The notes beneath the pieces were generated by a model. The model had not been told where the DNA came from and did not search any database. It saw nothing but the letters and a program-made list of their open reading frames with translations. A stretch of 64,000 nt of DNA from Floridanema evergladense (GTDB lineage Bacteria > Cyanobacteriota > Cyanobacteriia > Cyanobacteriales > Aerosakkonemataceae). Each line of letters starts with the position of its first letter. The stretch's first letter is position 1. This document shows, piece by piece, positions 34,584-43,797 of this stretch. The position numbers and the translations under genes were made by a program. Where the stretch lies: assembly GCF_041929205.1 (NCBI RefSeq), contig NZ_JBHFNT010000073.1, one strand, 5' to 3'.

Positions 34584-35552
34584 TTAGTAATTCACTCCAG
34601 TTTTTACCGAAAGTTTCATCGCTTTCCTAAGTTTGCGAACCAACTTTTTTTGGTAAATACTTAGGTTTCGGTTAATATCTTCTAATTTTAGCAAAGCTTC
34701 TGCTGGTAATCCTGTTATACCTTGCACTTCCTGCATACACTTCCGACGGCAAAAATTCATTGGTTCTGAGTAAACTTGCGAATTATATAATGTTGGTTTA
34801 GGGCCAGCCCAATGAATTACACAAGCGTCATCTCCTTGAACTAATAAGCCATTTTTAGCAACGGAAAAGCGATTTTTTAATTCATTTGTTGTAAATTTCG
34901 GCACAATAACTTGAAAGCTTGATTGTCCCAAGCGCAGTTTTCCCACATCAGCATCTCGAAAGATCATCAAATTCAAAAATCCTTGTTCTCCTAGCCAAAA
35001 TATGTTGGGATTTTCCTTAACAAAATCCAACATATAAATATATTCATCTAGGTTAAAAATGTCTCGTTTGGCAAAGAATGTTCCTGTACAAAAATATTCT
35101 CCAAAATGTTTTTGCCAATCAAATTTGGGAAAGTGTTTTTCTATTTCTTGGGGTTTAAAAAAAAATTGGGAGAACTCTGCAAAGGAATCTTTGTAAAGGG
35201 GGCGATCGACAATCACATCAAAGTCTTTAAAATTGGCGTATTTGAGTATATCTCCCCACACAATAGTATCGGCATCAAGGAAGAGGAAATTCTTCCAAGG
35301 ACTTTCCCAAAAGGCAACCATTTTAGTTAATCCCCAACCAAAACTTCTCTCTCGGAGAATTCTATTTTTAACATTTAAGTGATTAATGACTTTCACCCCG
35401 TAGACTTTTTCTAATTCTGGGGCTGAAAATTCGCCGTCAATAATTAAGCAAATTGGTACATCACCCAAGAAATATCTAATGCTACCGCAACAACCTTTAG
35501 CATAGTGGTAATCTTGGTCGTAGCAGGCGATGATAATTCCAAAGTCTTCCAT
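34584..35552 (-). CDS. GT8-like nucleotide-sugar transferase
   Basis: A 322-residue soluble protein. It has an N-terminal IIIACYDQDYHYAKGCCGSIRYF, a DXD-type motif in NFLFLDADTIVWGD (about 89-102), and HWAGPKPTLYN near the C-terminus, the last resembling the HxxGxxKPW element of GT8 enzymes. That makes a retaining glycosyltransferase likely, though it is not a standard GT8 in length or order. AGGGAAG precedes the ATG. It belongs to the - strand EPS block with GT2 and Wzx. Confidence 0.6.
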   Translation of the reverse strand: MEDFGIIIACYDQDYHYAKGCCGSIRYFLGDVPICLIIDGEFSAPELEKVYGVKVINHLNVKNRILRERSFGWGLTKMVAFWESPWKNFLFLDADTIVWGDILKYANFKDFDVIVDRPLYKDSFAEFSQFFFKPQEIEKHFPKFDWQKHFGEYFCTGTFFAKRDIFNLDEYIYMLDFVKENPNIFWLGEQGFLNLMIFRDADVGKLRLGQSSFQVIVPKFTTNELKNRFSVAKNGLLVQGDDACVIHWAGPKPTLYNSQVYSEPMNFCRRKCMQEVQGITGLPAEALLKLEDINRNLSIYQKKLVRKLRKAMKLSVKTGVNY

Positions 35553-35626
35553 AAAAACACTTCCCTGAATTGTAAGTTGTCGTCAAGTGGAGAGCTATGC
35601 TCTTCTTATGGTATTAACTTATCGGA

Positions 35627-36955
35627 CTACCATAAATTTTTGAAAGTGAAATAATTGAAAGTTAATGCCCTAGTCATAATCCAAGCAAGCTGACGTGCTG
35701 GGGGATAGATGAAACAGAGAACATAATCGGTAAAGGCGTAGGAAACAACTGTGGCGATCGCAGCACCATTTCCCCCATAAATCGGAATCAACCAAAAATT
35801 TAATCCGATATTCATTACCGCACCACAACAAGTAGTAATTAAAGCGTATGTAGCGCGACTTTCCGCAATAATCCAAATACTTTTAGCCCAGCCAAAAAAT
35901 CCAAATACTGCTGACCAAATGTAAATTGATAACATGGAACTAGCTGGCGCATATTCTTGACCAAATAATAGAACAATCAGCGGTTTTGACAAAAAGATCA
36001 TCACAATGGCGAGTCCAAAAGTAATTACTGCCATCATATTGAACAACTTTTGTAGTTTGTTATAGTAAAGCGTTCGACTTTCTTCCCTAGCTTTCACAAT
36101 TGAAGGGGTGACAGAACCGACGATCGCACTAGCAATAAAATACCAAAGTTCCGAAATTTTCGCTGCTACTGAATAGAACCCTACAACTTTATCACCCACT
36201 AATTGACCTAGCATGATTTGGTCAATTCTTACATAAACCATAATCGCAAAACCTGACAGTATGAGCGCCCAACTTTCTCGAAGTAAAACTTTAGCACGTT
36301 GCCAGCTTACACGCCATTCTAACAAGCTTTGTCTCTTGGCTTTATAAGCTATTATTAAACCTATAGCACCCAAAATACTTTCTACCACCATCGCCCAAGC
36401 AAAGGCAACTAAAGGTGCTTGCATTTGAATCAAAACAACTCTCAACAAAGTTGCTAGAAAAAAAGCTGTATTCTTAGCAATAACTGTATATTTTGATTTA
36501 ACTTGTGCTTGGAACCAAAATTCGATCGTATTAAAGGCATTAAAAATAGTTGCCACCGCCATAATAGTTGCCAAAATAGTAGTTAATTGGCTATCGCGGT
36601 TGAAAGCAAAAACAGTGGCAGCTGTGATTATAACTGTAGCTATCCCACCAAAAATTCTTAATGCTAAAGCTGTACCCATTGTTTCGTCTTTACATTCGGG
36701 ATCGCGAACAATATCGCGCACGACTATTTGATCCAACCCCAAACTAGAAATAATGGTAAACAGCGCTACATAAGCACCAGCATAGTTGAAAAGTCCAAAT
36801 TGCTGCGGTTGTAAGTAACGGGCTACCCAAGCACCGACTATTAGCCCTGCACCCATGCGGAGAATGCGATCGCCAAATAGCCACCCTATATTACCAATAA
36901 TCTTGCGTAATTCTGGGCTAATGTTTTGTGTTGCAGAAATGAATTTATTGAGCAT
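35627..36955 (-). CDS. Wzx-type polysaccharide flippase
   Basis: A 442-residue polytopic protein with about 12-14 hydrophobic segments. It opens with NIGWLFGDRILRMGAGLIVGAWVARYLQPQQFGLFNYAGAY, the signature of O-antigen/teichoic-acid exporters, and has the mid-protein VGDKVVGFYSVAAKISELWYF. It moves lipid-linked glycan across the inner membrane. This is the second Wzx-like gene in the window (the first at 12859), so two assembly loci may exist. It is the first gene of the - strand block 36955-33507. Confidence 0.88.
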   Translation of the reverse strand: MLNKFISATQNISPELRKIIGNIGWLFGDRILRMGAGLIVGAWVARYLQPQQFGLFNYAGAYVALFTIISSLGLDQIVVRDIVRDPECKDETMGTALALRIFGGIATVIITAATVFAFNRDSQLTTILATIMAVATIFNAFNTIEFWFQAQVKSKYTVIAKNTAFFLATLLRVVLIQMQAPLVAFAWAMVVESILGAIGLIIAYKAKRQSLLEWRVSWQRAKVLLRESWALILSGFAIMVYVRIDQIMLGQLVGDKVVGFYSVAAKISELWYFIASAIVGSVTPSIVKAREESRTLYYNKLQKLFNMMAVITFGLAIVMIFLSKPLIVLLFGQEYAPASSMLSIYIWSAVFGFFGWAKSIWIIAESRATYALITTCCGAVMNIGLNFWLIPIYGGNGAAIATVVSYAFTDYVLCFIYPPARQLAWIMTRALTFNYFTFKNLW

Positions 36956-37311
36956 AGCATTTTACTTTAAATACCTTTTTTTCACCTTTACTTAAGTTCC
37001 ATTAAGATTTGAACCATAAGCAAAGAAAATTTGCTTTCCTCAGCTAGCTAGATGCACCATTAATTAATTTTTCTATTTACCCTTGTCTAATTCGTCAGAT
37101 TTGACGCTGCATTACCATATTAATTTTAGGAGGATAGGAGATGAAATATTATGAGTAAAATTACGGAAAATCACCAAAAAATTAATCAATGATTCACCGA
37201 AACTACTGAAGACCATCACTTGCACAATTGAGATAATAGGATCGTTTTATCCTTGGTCACGCTTCTCTCTGATAAATTGTAAGCTTTTGATCCCAAAAAT
37301 TTTGCCAAATT
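36956..37311. promoter_or_regulatory. Divergent intergenic region with a short leader ORF
   Basis: About 356 AT-rich bases between the Wzx gene (-) and the Asp-box lipoprotein gene (+). AGGAGGATAGGAG at 37128-37140 is a strong ribosome site directly before ATG 37141, which opens a 5-codon frame ending TAA; an overlapping frame from ATG 37151 gives 13 codons to TGA 37192. These could be leader peptides or remains of a gene. Nothing else was recognised. Confidence 0.35.
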
Positions 37312-39594
37312 ATGAGCGTACCTAACCTAATCAAAATTCTGAAAAATATTACTATTGGTCAGTCTCTAATTCCTCCTATTTCCGCGTCCCCTGACCCATC
37401 ACCCATTATAAATTTAAAGCAAAATAGTATAATCTATTGGACTTTGACCCTTGGGTTAATGGGAGTTTTAGCCGGATGCGGCAATGATAGCCAACAAATT
37501 GAAACTATTACACCTATTAAACCTGTTAGTGCAATGCCCTCCAGCATTGGTGAAAATGGATATCGGTGGGCTAACGTATCCATAGGAGGAGGTAGTTTTG
37601 TTACAGGTATTTACATACATCCTAAACAAAAAGATCTGGTTTATCTGAGAACTGATATAGGTGGATTTTATCGTTGGAATGCAGCTAATAAAAGTTGGAT
37701 TCCTATAACTGATAGTTTTACTCAAGCGCAACAAACTTACTATGGAGGAGAAGCTTTAGCTTTCGATGCCAATAACCCGAATATTGTTTACATTGCAGCT
37801 GGAAAATACTCTGCTTGGCAACCTAAAGGGTCTATTTTTAAATCTAGCGATCGCGGTCAAACTTGGCAAAAACTAAACTTAGATTTAGGAATGGACAGCA
37901 ACGACGATTACCGTTGGGCAGGAATGAGATTAGCTGTCAATCCTCACAACTCCAAAATCATCTTTTTTGGTTCCCGACATGATGGTTTATGGAAATCTCA
38001 AGACGCAGGTACAACCTGGACTAAAGTTACTTCATTATCGGCAAAACTTACCCCGAAAATCGGCGTTTTAGGGATTCTGTTTGACAAGCAAAAGCCAGGT
38101 CTGGTCTATGCTAATGTCTTTGGAGATGGGATTTATCAATCTACTGATACAGGCGTAACTTGGAGCAAAATTGAAGGCAGTCCAAATCAGCCACAACGGA
38201 TGGCTGTTGATAATAAAAGTAATCTCTACGTTACTGCTAAATCTGGAGTTAGCAAATACGCCAAAGGAGTTTGGACTAATATCACTCCTTCAGGTAAAGA
38301 AACATTTTTTAATGCTTTAGCTATTAATCCAAAAAATCCCAATGAAATTATTGTTGCTACTGGTCAATCGGTAAAAACAAAAATTTATCAAAGTTCTGAT
38401 GGTGGGAACAGTTGGACAGAAAAAAAAGCATCGCTACAACACACGGTTCCTTGGTGGTACGATCCGACCCATCCGATGTTTTCGATTTGGACATCTGCGA
38501 TCGAATTTGACCCCCATATACCCGGAAAAGTTTGGTTAACAGATGGATTTGGCATTTGGCAAACAAACAACATCAACGTCAATCCAGTTGTCTGGACTAA
38601 CTACCAACAAGGGCACGAAGAAGTCGTTTCCTTTGCCTTAGCTGCACCTGCAAAAGGCCCCGTTTTATTAAGTGCGTTAGCTGATGTAGTCGGTTTTTAT
38701 CACGACAAAGGACTTAACGCCTATCCCTCGCAAAGATTACAAGGCACACCCGAATGGCGAGATACCTTAAGCCTTGACTATTCACAGAATAATCCCCAGC
38801 GGGTAGTCCGTGTGGGTGGTGCCAGATGGAACTCCACTTACACAGGCGCAACTTCCAGCGATGGCGGTTTAACTTGGAAAAAATTTCCTTCATTCCCAGC
38901 AAACACAATGCCTTTGCGGGTAGCTGTTTCAGCAACAGACCCCAATCAGTTTGTCATTATCACCAGCAAAGCCCAACCTCTACGGACAACAGACGGTGGC
39001 GCATCTTGGAAAAAAGTTGCCGGACTACCCGATGGACCCGGAGGGCCTTGGTTTTGGAATCATCCTCTAGCCGCAGACAAAGTAGATGGCAATACCTTTT
39101 ACTATCACAGAGAAGGCAAAACTTACCGCAGTACTGATGGAGGTTCATCCTTTACTTTGGTTAACTCATCTCTTCCTCACGGTCAGTGGAATAGTTACGC
39201 CATTAAAACAGTTCCCGGTTTTAAAAACGAGGTGTGGGCGAGTTTGGATAAAAACGGTTTGTTCCGTTCCACAGATGGCGGTACTAATTTCACAAAATTA
39301 CCTTCCGTAGAAAGGGCTTCCTTATTTGCTTTTGGTAAACCGCCCCAAGGCAGTACTACTCCCGCCCTTTATTTATACGGAAAAGTTAGGGGCATCGGAG
39401 AGGGAATTTTCCGTTCTTTGGATCGAGGGCAAACTTGGGTCAGTATTGGTTCGCGAGAAAATCCGATCGGTAATGAACCCAACACGATGGAAGGAAGCTG
39501 GCAACAATTTGGCTTAGTCTTTATCGGGACGAATGGCAGGGGGATTTTTTACGGAATTCCCCAAAATTCCAAAACTATTGCTCAAATACCATAA
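37312..39594 (+). CDS. Asp-box (BNR/GH74-like) beta-propeller lipoprotein
   Basis: A 760-residue protein. A 49-residue leader ends in the lipobox LAGC (C56), implying export and lipidation. Nine Asp-box motifs of the form S-x-D-x-G-x-T-W follow (SSDRGQTW, SQDAGTTW, STDTGVTW, SSDGGNSW, SSDGGLTW, TTDGGASW, STDGGSSF, STDGGTNF, SLDRGQTW), giving a sialidase/xyloglucanase-like double beta-propeller. The family includes GH74 endoglucanases and sortilin-like proteins; catalytic acids were not confirmed, so activity on the polysaccharide is a guess. The position amid EPS genes suggests binding or trimming of the surface glycan. Confidence 0.8.
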   Translation: MSVPNLIKILKNITIGQSLIPPISASPDPSPIINLKQNSIIYWTLTLGLMGVLAGCGNDSQQIETITPIKPVSAMPSSIGENGYRWANVSIGGGSFVTGIYIHPKQKDLVYLRTDIGGFYRWNAANKSWIPITDSFTQAQQTYYGGEALAFDANNPNIVYIAAGKYSAWQPKGSIFKSSDRGQTWQKLNLDLGMDSNDDYRWAGMRLAVNPHNSKIIFFGSRHDGLWKSQDAGTTWTKVTSLSAKLTPKIGVLGILFDKQKPGLVYANVFGDGIYQSTDTGVTWSKIEGSPNQPQRMAVDNKSNLYVTAKSGVSKYAKGVWTNITPSGKETFFNALAINPKNPNEIIVATGQSVKTKIYQSSDGGNSWTEKKASLQHTVPWWYDPTHPMFSIWTSAIEFDPHIPGKVWLTDGFGIWQTNNINVNPVVWTNYQQGHEEVVSFALAAPAKGPVLLSALADVVGFYHDKGLNAYPSQRLQGTPEWRDTLSLDYSQNNPQRVVRVGGARWNSTYTGATSSDGGLTWKKFPSFPANTMPLRVAVSATDPNQFVIITSKAQPLRTTDGGASWKKVAGLPDGPGGPWFWNHPLAADKVDGNTFYYHREGKTYRSTDGGSSFTLVNSSLPHGQWNSYAIKTVPGFKNEVWASLDKNGLFRSTDGGTNFTKLPSVERASLFAFGKPPQGSTTPALYLYGKVRGIGEGIFRSLDRGQTWVSIGSRENPIGNEPNTMEGSWQQFGLVFIGTNGRGIFYGIPQNSKTIAQIP

Positions 39595-39606
39595 ATACAA
39601 CCAGAA

Positions 39607-39629
39607 CCCGACTTCTTTAAGAAGTTGGG
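39607..39629 (+). terminator. Hairpin downstream of the Asp-box gene
   Basis: CCCGACTTCTT (39607-39617) pairs with AAGAAGTTGGG (39619-39629), one G-T pair, 13 bases after the stop. No T-run follows directly. Core shared with hairpins at 33463 and 44880. Confidence 0.6.
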
Positions 39630-39649
39630 GAAATTTCTGCCCAGATGCA

Positions 39650-39877
39650 CTAGGTTCTCGAACAGACCTGTTGTTCTCTGGAGTCTAGTTGAGCTTGAGT
39701 AAAACTTTTTTTCTCAATACCAGTTTTGAATGATTGCGCTTGTGACAATAAGGGTGAAGTCAGTGATTCTACTGTCATTAGAATTACGGAAGCAGCCAAA
39801 ACTATAAAGCCAGCAGCAGTAAAAATTAATGTTAAGGGTAAAGAAGTCAGTCTTTGTATAGATGATTTCATAGCCAT
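39650..39877 (-). CDS. Small predicted membrane protein
   Basis: A 75-residue ORF with one clear hydrophobic segment (LPLTLIFTAAGFIVLAASVILM, residues about 13-34) after a short basic N-terminus (MAMKSSIQRL), then a polar Ser/Gln-rich tail. This N-in single-pass pattern is protein-like, but no family was recognised. The coding strand has no strong ribosome site before ATG. It lies between two + strand genes. It may be a real short membrane protein or a chance ORF. Confidence 0.4.
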   Translation of the reverse strand: MAMKSSIQRLTSLPLTLIFTAAGFIVLAASVILMTVESLTSPLLSQAQSFKTGIEKKSFTQAQLDSREQQVCSRT

Positions 39878-40228
39878 TTTGAGTATTTATGTAAAAACCT
39901 TGATAATAATGATACTAGATTGAGTTCAGTATTGTCAACAGCGATCGCCACCTACTTAAGTGATCCTACTAGATTACGTCCCAGGCAATTTATTTCCACG
40001 TACTAACTTGATTTTTATTTAATAAATGTGTAATTAATAAAAAATTAATTTAATAGAAAGAATAAAAACTAATCTAATGCTGTCGTATAAATACAAATTG
40101 CTTGATAAAGATTTGCAGAAATCCGGCTGGGTAGGGGCTTAGAATATCAGTGAAATTGGCGATGACAAGCAGATATACATATCTGAGAGAATATTAATGA
40201 TAAAGTTATTTTGTAGATTTTATTAATC
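39878..40228. other. Intergenic region, nothing recognised
   Basis: About 351 AT-rich bases upstream of a GT4 gene. It presumably holds that gene's promoter. No repeats, RNAs or ORFs of note were seen. Confidence 0.5.
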
Positions 40229-41476
40229 ATGGATAAGCCAATTTTAACGATTTTTTACCAATTCAACCCTTGGCGTAGTAGTATCGGGGGAATCCAGACT
40301 GTTATTAAAAATTTTGTTAAATACGCTCCCGAAGAATTTGCAGTAAGACTGGTGGGAACAGGAGACGATCCGCGCCAGCCGATCGGGAAATGGCAGGAAG
40401 CTGAGTTAGCAGGCAAAGCAATTAAGTTTATGCCTGTACTTTACATAGAAAATGATAATGTCAGAAAGCTAATCCCCACCACGATTAAGTATACTGCGGC
40501 ACTTTTTGGTCGTCAGCTGGCTTCTGATTTTATGCACTTTCATAGATTGGAGCCAACAGCGGCAGCATTGAATTGGAAAGGAGAAAAAACTCTATTTGTT
40601 CACAATGATATTCATAAACAAATAAGTTCTCAGAGTGGAAAAGATGCGATCGCGTGGCGTTACTTACCAGCAGCATATTTTGCGATCGAACGGCTATTAG
40701 TTAAACAATTCACCGAAGTACTCTCTTGCAACACAGAATCAGCGAAATTATATAGAGAACGCTATCCCCAAATAGCAGACAAAGTGAAATATGTAAAAAA
40801 TACGGTAGACAACGAAATCTGTTATCCCCTAACCTGGGATGAGAAAGAGCGGGAAAGACTCAATTTGGCAGAGCAAATGGGTAAATCAGAAGAGACAAAA
40901 TTTATTCTTTTTGCTGGTCGATTGCATCCTCAAAAAGACCCGATTTTATTGGTGCAATCTATTGCTGCTTTAAACAATTCAAACGTTCATTTGCTAATAG
41001 CAGGTGATGGAGATTTGCGGGATAAAGTATCTTCAGAGATCGATCGCTTAGGACTGCAAAACCAAGTAACAATGCTAGGAGCAATTAACCAAAACGAACT
41101 AGCAAAATTGCAAAAAATTTGCAGTGCCTTTATCTTAACCAGTGCTTACGAAGGTTTACCATTAGTAGTTCTGGAAGCACTAGCCTGCGGAACACCGATA
41201 GTAACAACTCGATGTGGTGAAACTCCTAACTTACTTTCTCCTAAGAGTGGAGTGATTTGCGAAGAACGCACGCCAGTTGCTATTGCAGATGCTTTGGGTA
41301 GGATACTCTACAATCCACGCGATTATCCGATCGAAGCCTGTGTTGAAGCTGCTGCACCCTATAGTGCAAAGACTGTAGTGGGTGACATCTACAAAGATAT
41401 GTTGGAGCGTTGGCAACAGCGCAGTTCTTTATCAAAAAATCAGCATCTCACAAGTCTAACAGGGGTTTCTCCATGA
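40229..41476 (+). CDS. Family 4 glycosyltransferase (GT-B)
   Basis: A 415-residue GT-B enzyme. It has RSSIGGIQTVIKNFVKYAPEEF at the N-terminus (acceptor domain), a His in LFVHNDIHK, the donor-domain segment ILFAGRLHPQKDPILLVQS (about 229-247), and TSAYEGLPLVVLEALACGTPIV with the E-x7-E element. Retaining sugar transfer; substrate unknown. Its stop overlaps the start of the next GT4 gene (ATGA at 41473), so the two are coupled. Confidence 0.9.
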   Translation: MDKPILTIFYQFNPWRSSIGGIQTVIKNFVKYAPEEFAVRLVGTGDDPRQPIGKWQEAELAGKAIKFMPVLYIENDNVRKLIPTTIKYTAALFGRQLASDFMHFHRLEPTAAALNWKGEKTLFVHNDIHKQISSQSGKDAIAWRYLPAAYFAIERLLVKQFTEVLSCNTESAKLYRERYPQIADKVKYVKNTVDNEICYPLTWDEKERERLNLAEQMGKSEETKFILFAGRLHPQKDPILLVQSIAALNNSNVHLLIAGDGDLRDKVSSEIDRLGLQNQVTMLGAINQNELAKLQKICSAFILTSAYEGLPLVVLEALACGTPIVTTRCGETPNLLSPKSGVICEERTPVAIADALGRILYNPRDYPIEACVEAAAPYSAKTVVGDIYKDMLERWQQRSSLSKNQHLTSLTGVSP

Positions 41477-42657
41477 AAATAGCTGTAATTGGTGTCAAAG
41501 GCTTACCCGCTAAACAAGGTGGAATCGAACATCATTGTGAAGAGATTTATCCGCGTTTGGTAGCACAAGGTCATTCAGTAGATTTGTTCGCCCGTTCTTC
41601 CTATACTGAATCCACCTCGCTGGAAAGTTACGACTATCAGGGAGTTAACGTTGTCTCTTTACCTTGCTTGTATGCTGGAGGAATGGATGCGCTACTGAGT
41701 TCTGCACTGGGGGCGATCGCCTCTGGAAGACAGCAATATGATATAGTTCATTTCCATGCTTTAGGGCCATCACTTTTTTGCTGGCTACCAAAACTCACCA
41801 CCTCAGCGAAAATCGTCGTCACCTGTCATGGCTTAGACTGGCAGCGTGCCAAATGGCAAAAAGCTCCTGGGAAATTACTATACTACGGGGAACGAGCAGC
41901 AGTACGCTTTGCTGACGAAATCATAGTTGTTTCCGAAGACCTGCGCTCCTATTTCCAAAAAACCTATAACAAACAGACAACTTATATTCCCAACGCCGCT
42001 TCTGTTTTAGCTCAATCAGACCCGGAATTTACTTTTGGTACTTCCCTTGGTTTAACACAGCAAAAGTACATTCTATTTTTAGGCAGACTCGTACCAGAAA
42101 AATGCCCCGATTTGCTGATTCAAGCATTCCAAAAACTCCAACCACAAGGATGGAAATTAGCTCTTGTTGGTGGCACCAGCGATACTGCTGAATACTCTAC
42201 AAAACTAGTCAACATGGCAGCAAATAACGAAAATATTATATTTGCTGGTCAACAAAAAGGCTCTCATTTAGCAGAACTTATTCGAGGTGCTGGATTATTT
42301 GTGCTTCCTTCCAAATTAGAAGGACTACCCTTAGCAATGTTGGAAGCAATGCAAGAAGGTATTCCGGTAGTTGCCAGTAATATTCCTGTCCACGAGCAAC
42401 TAATATCTGAGCGAAGGGGTTTAGCGTTCCAAGTGGAAAATTTAGACTCCTGTATTAGCACTTTAGATTGGGCAATTAATCATCCAGAGGAAATGGCAGT
42501 AATGGCTAAAAATGCCCAGAAATATGTCCAAACTCACTTTAACTGGGATGAAATTAGCGCTGAAACTTTAAAAGTGTATACAACACTCCACTCCTCTTTA
42601 AAAATCGGAAACAGAGCAATCCAGCTGGCAAATAACACTTATGAAAGTTTAATTTGA
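41473..42657 (+). CDS. Family 4 glycosyltransferase (GT-B)
   Basis: A 394-residue GT4 enzyme starting MKIAVIGVKGLPAKQGGIEHHCEEIYPRL, which resembles the rhamnosyl/fucosyltransferase-like cyanobacterial GT4 group. Donor-domain motifs are ILFLGRLVPEKCPDLLIQAF and LPSKLEGLPLAMLEAMQEGIPVV with E-x7-E. I place the start at ATG 41473, which overlaps the previous stop as ATGA; an upstream ATG (41410) would run 22 codons inside the preceding gene and is unlikely. It ends the EPS region. Confidence 0.9.
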   Translation: MKIAVIGVKGLPAKQGGIEHHCEEIYPRLVAQGHSVDLFARSSYTESTSLESYDYQGVNVVSLPCLYAGGMDALLSSALGAIASGRQQYDIVHFHALGPSLFCWLPKLTTSAKIVVTCHGLDWQRAKWQKAPGKLLYYGERAAVRFADEIIVVSEDLRSYFQKTYNKQTTYIPNAASVLAQSDPEFTFGTSLGLTQQKYILFLGRLVPEKCPDLLIQAFQKLQPQGWKLALVGGTSDTAEYSTKLVNMAANNENIIFAGQQKGSHLAELIRGAGLFVLPSKLEGLPLAMLEAMQEGIPVVASNIPVHEQLISERRGLAFQVENLDSCISTLDWAINHPEEMAVMAKNAQKYVQTHFNWDEISAETLKVYTTLHSSLKIGNRAIQLANNTYESLI

Positions 42658-42803
42658 ATTTTTTGCTAGATTGTTTAGCTAAAACCATCTAGCCTTGTAT
42701 CTCCATGCTAATTTTTGATACTCAAAAAACCGGGCTTCTGGACTTAGAAACGGCTTTTTTTCTAAAGAAACCCAGCTTTTGCGGGAGTATGAAAATTTTT
42801 ACT

Positions 42804-43565
42804 CTAAGCACTATATCCAACTACTACAGCTTCGCCTGTTGTACCATGAGCAGGTCGTTCTGTGCTACCTGGTTTATCTTGACGGGTGAGTAAATCAAAT
42901 ACATGATCGCCGATCGCCAATCTGACATCTTCTTCTAAATCGTGCATCACATCTCGATTTAATTTAAACGCATAGTTGGCTTCTTCTACTATGCGTTGAA
43001 TTGTAGCTTCATCGATCGCTAAAGAGTTCAAAGCTTGGCGATACTTTTCCTTAAATTCTCGTCTAGCTTCTACAGTGGGAATTTGTTCAAAGTCGTGTAA
43101 TCCGGTACCTTCATCTGGTGGTAAATTCAATGCCGATCGAATAATATTTTTTAAAGCTTGTCCACCAGACAGATCGCCCATGTAACGAGTATAACTGTGA
43201 GCAATTAAAAGCACTGGGTCGTTGTTGGCGATTTCTTGGAGGCGATCGACATAAACCTTACCAGCAGGTAAAGCAGCAATCTCTTCCCGCCAATTTTCAC
43301 CATAATAATAAGCTAAATCTTTCTCTAAATTTGCCGTGCGATTTAACTCAGGAAAATACATCACTCCTAACACTGGATGATCCTGATAACGCCGCAAAGA
43401 ATCTTCTAAAGTAGTGTAGACTAAATACAGATTTGCCAGCAACTTGCGGAATGGTTCTCTTTCAACAATTCCTTTAAGAAAACACTTCATATAAGCAGTA
43501 TTTTCCGCAGCAGTATGAGAATGTTTCGTGCCTTCTCGCAGACTGTTGGCTAAATCGTGACTCAT
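42804..43565 (-). CDS. ho1: Heme oxygenase (biliverdin-forming)
   Basis: A 253-residue heme oxygenase: LREGTKHSHTAAENTAYMKCFLKG contains the axial His (H18, in T-K-H-S-H-T), and YTRYMGDLSGGQALKNI (about 129-145) is the distal-helix glycine motif. It splits heme with O2 and ferredoxin to biliverdin IXalpha, the phycobilin precursor. The length fits the cyanobacterial HO1/PbsA class; the assignment to HO1 rather than the low-oxygen HO2 paralogue is not certain. AGAGGT precedes the ATG. It is divergent from acsF with 232 bases between them. Confidence 0.92.
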   Translation of the reverse strand: MSHDLANSLREGTKHSHTAAENTAYMKCFLKGIVEREPFRKLLANLYLVYTTLEDSLRRYQDHPVLGVMYFPELNRTANLEKDLAYYYGENWREEIAALPAGKVYVDRLQEIANNDPVLLIAHSYTRYMGDLSGGQALKNIIRSALNLPPDEGTGLHDFEQIPTVEARREFKEKYRQALNSLAIDEATIQRIVEEANYAFKLNRDVMHDLEEDVRLAIGDHVFDLLTRQDKPGSTERPAHGTTGEAVVVGYSA

Positions 43566-43797
43566 CTCAATTTACCTCTTTTCTAAGACAATGCGCTTTC
43601 AGCAGGCATCTTTATCCATCCCACCAAAAGACTTTTAATACTCTATAACCATTAGGCGATTAAATGTGAAACAGTTTTCATAACTTAACAAAGTTACAGT
43701 AAGATTAACGTTTGTTACCTTTTCCACACAAAGATCTTTTCAAGAGGCGGCAAGTAGTATAACTTAAAAACTATTGAGTTATAGCGAGACAAACACT
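43566..43797. promoter_or_regulatory. Divergent ho1-acsF promoter region
   Basis: AT-rich region holding promoters in both directions for two O2-dependent tetrapyrrole enzymes. The dyad AACTT-aacaa-AGTT at about 43683-43697 is a weak candidate operator. No strong Shine-Dalgarno lies before the acsF ATG. Confidence 0.4.

Noticed and set aside
38826..39137. Arg-rich + strand ORF in the Asp-box gene
   Set aside because: Out-of-frame shadow of the lipoprotein gene.
41410..41472. Longer GT4 start at ATG 41410
   Set aside because: It would lie inside the preceding gene; ATG 41473 overlaps the previous stop and opens the conserved MKIAVIGVKG.
42724..42782. Hairpin AACCGGGCTTCT...AGAAACCCAGC between GT4 and ho1
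   Set aside because: Arms match only partly and the T-run is short; too weak to call a terminator or repeat.
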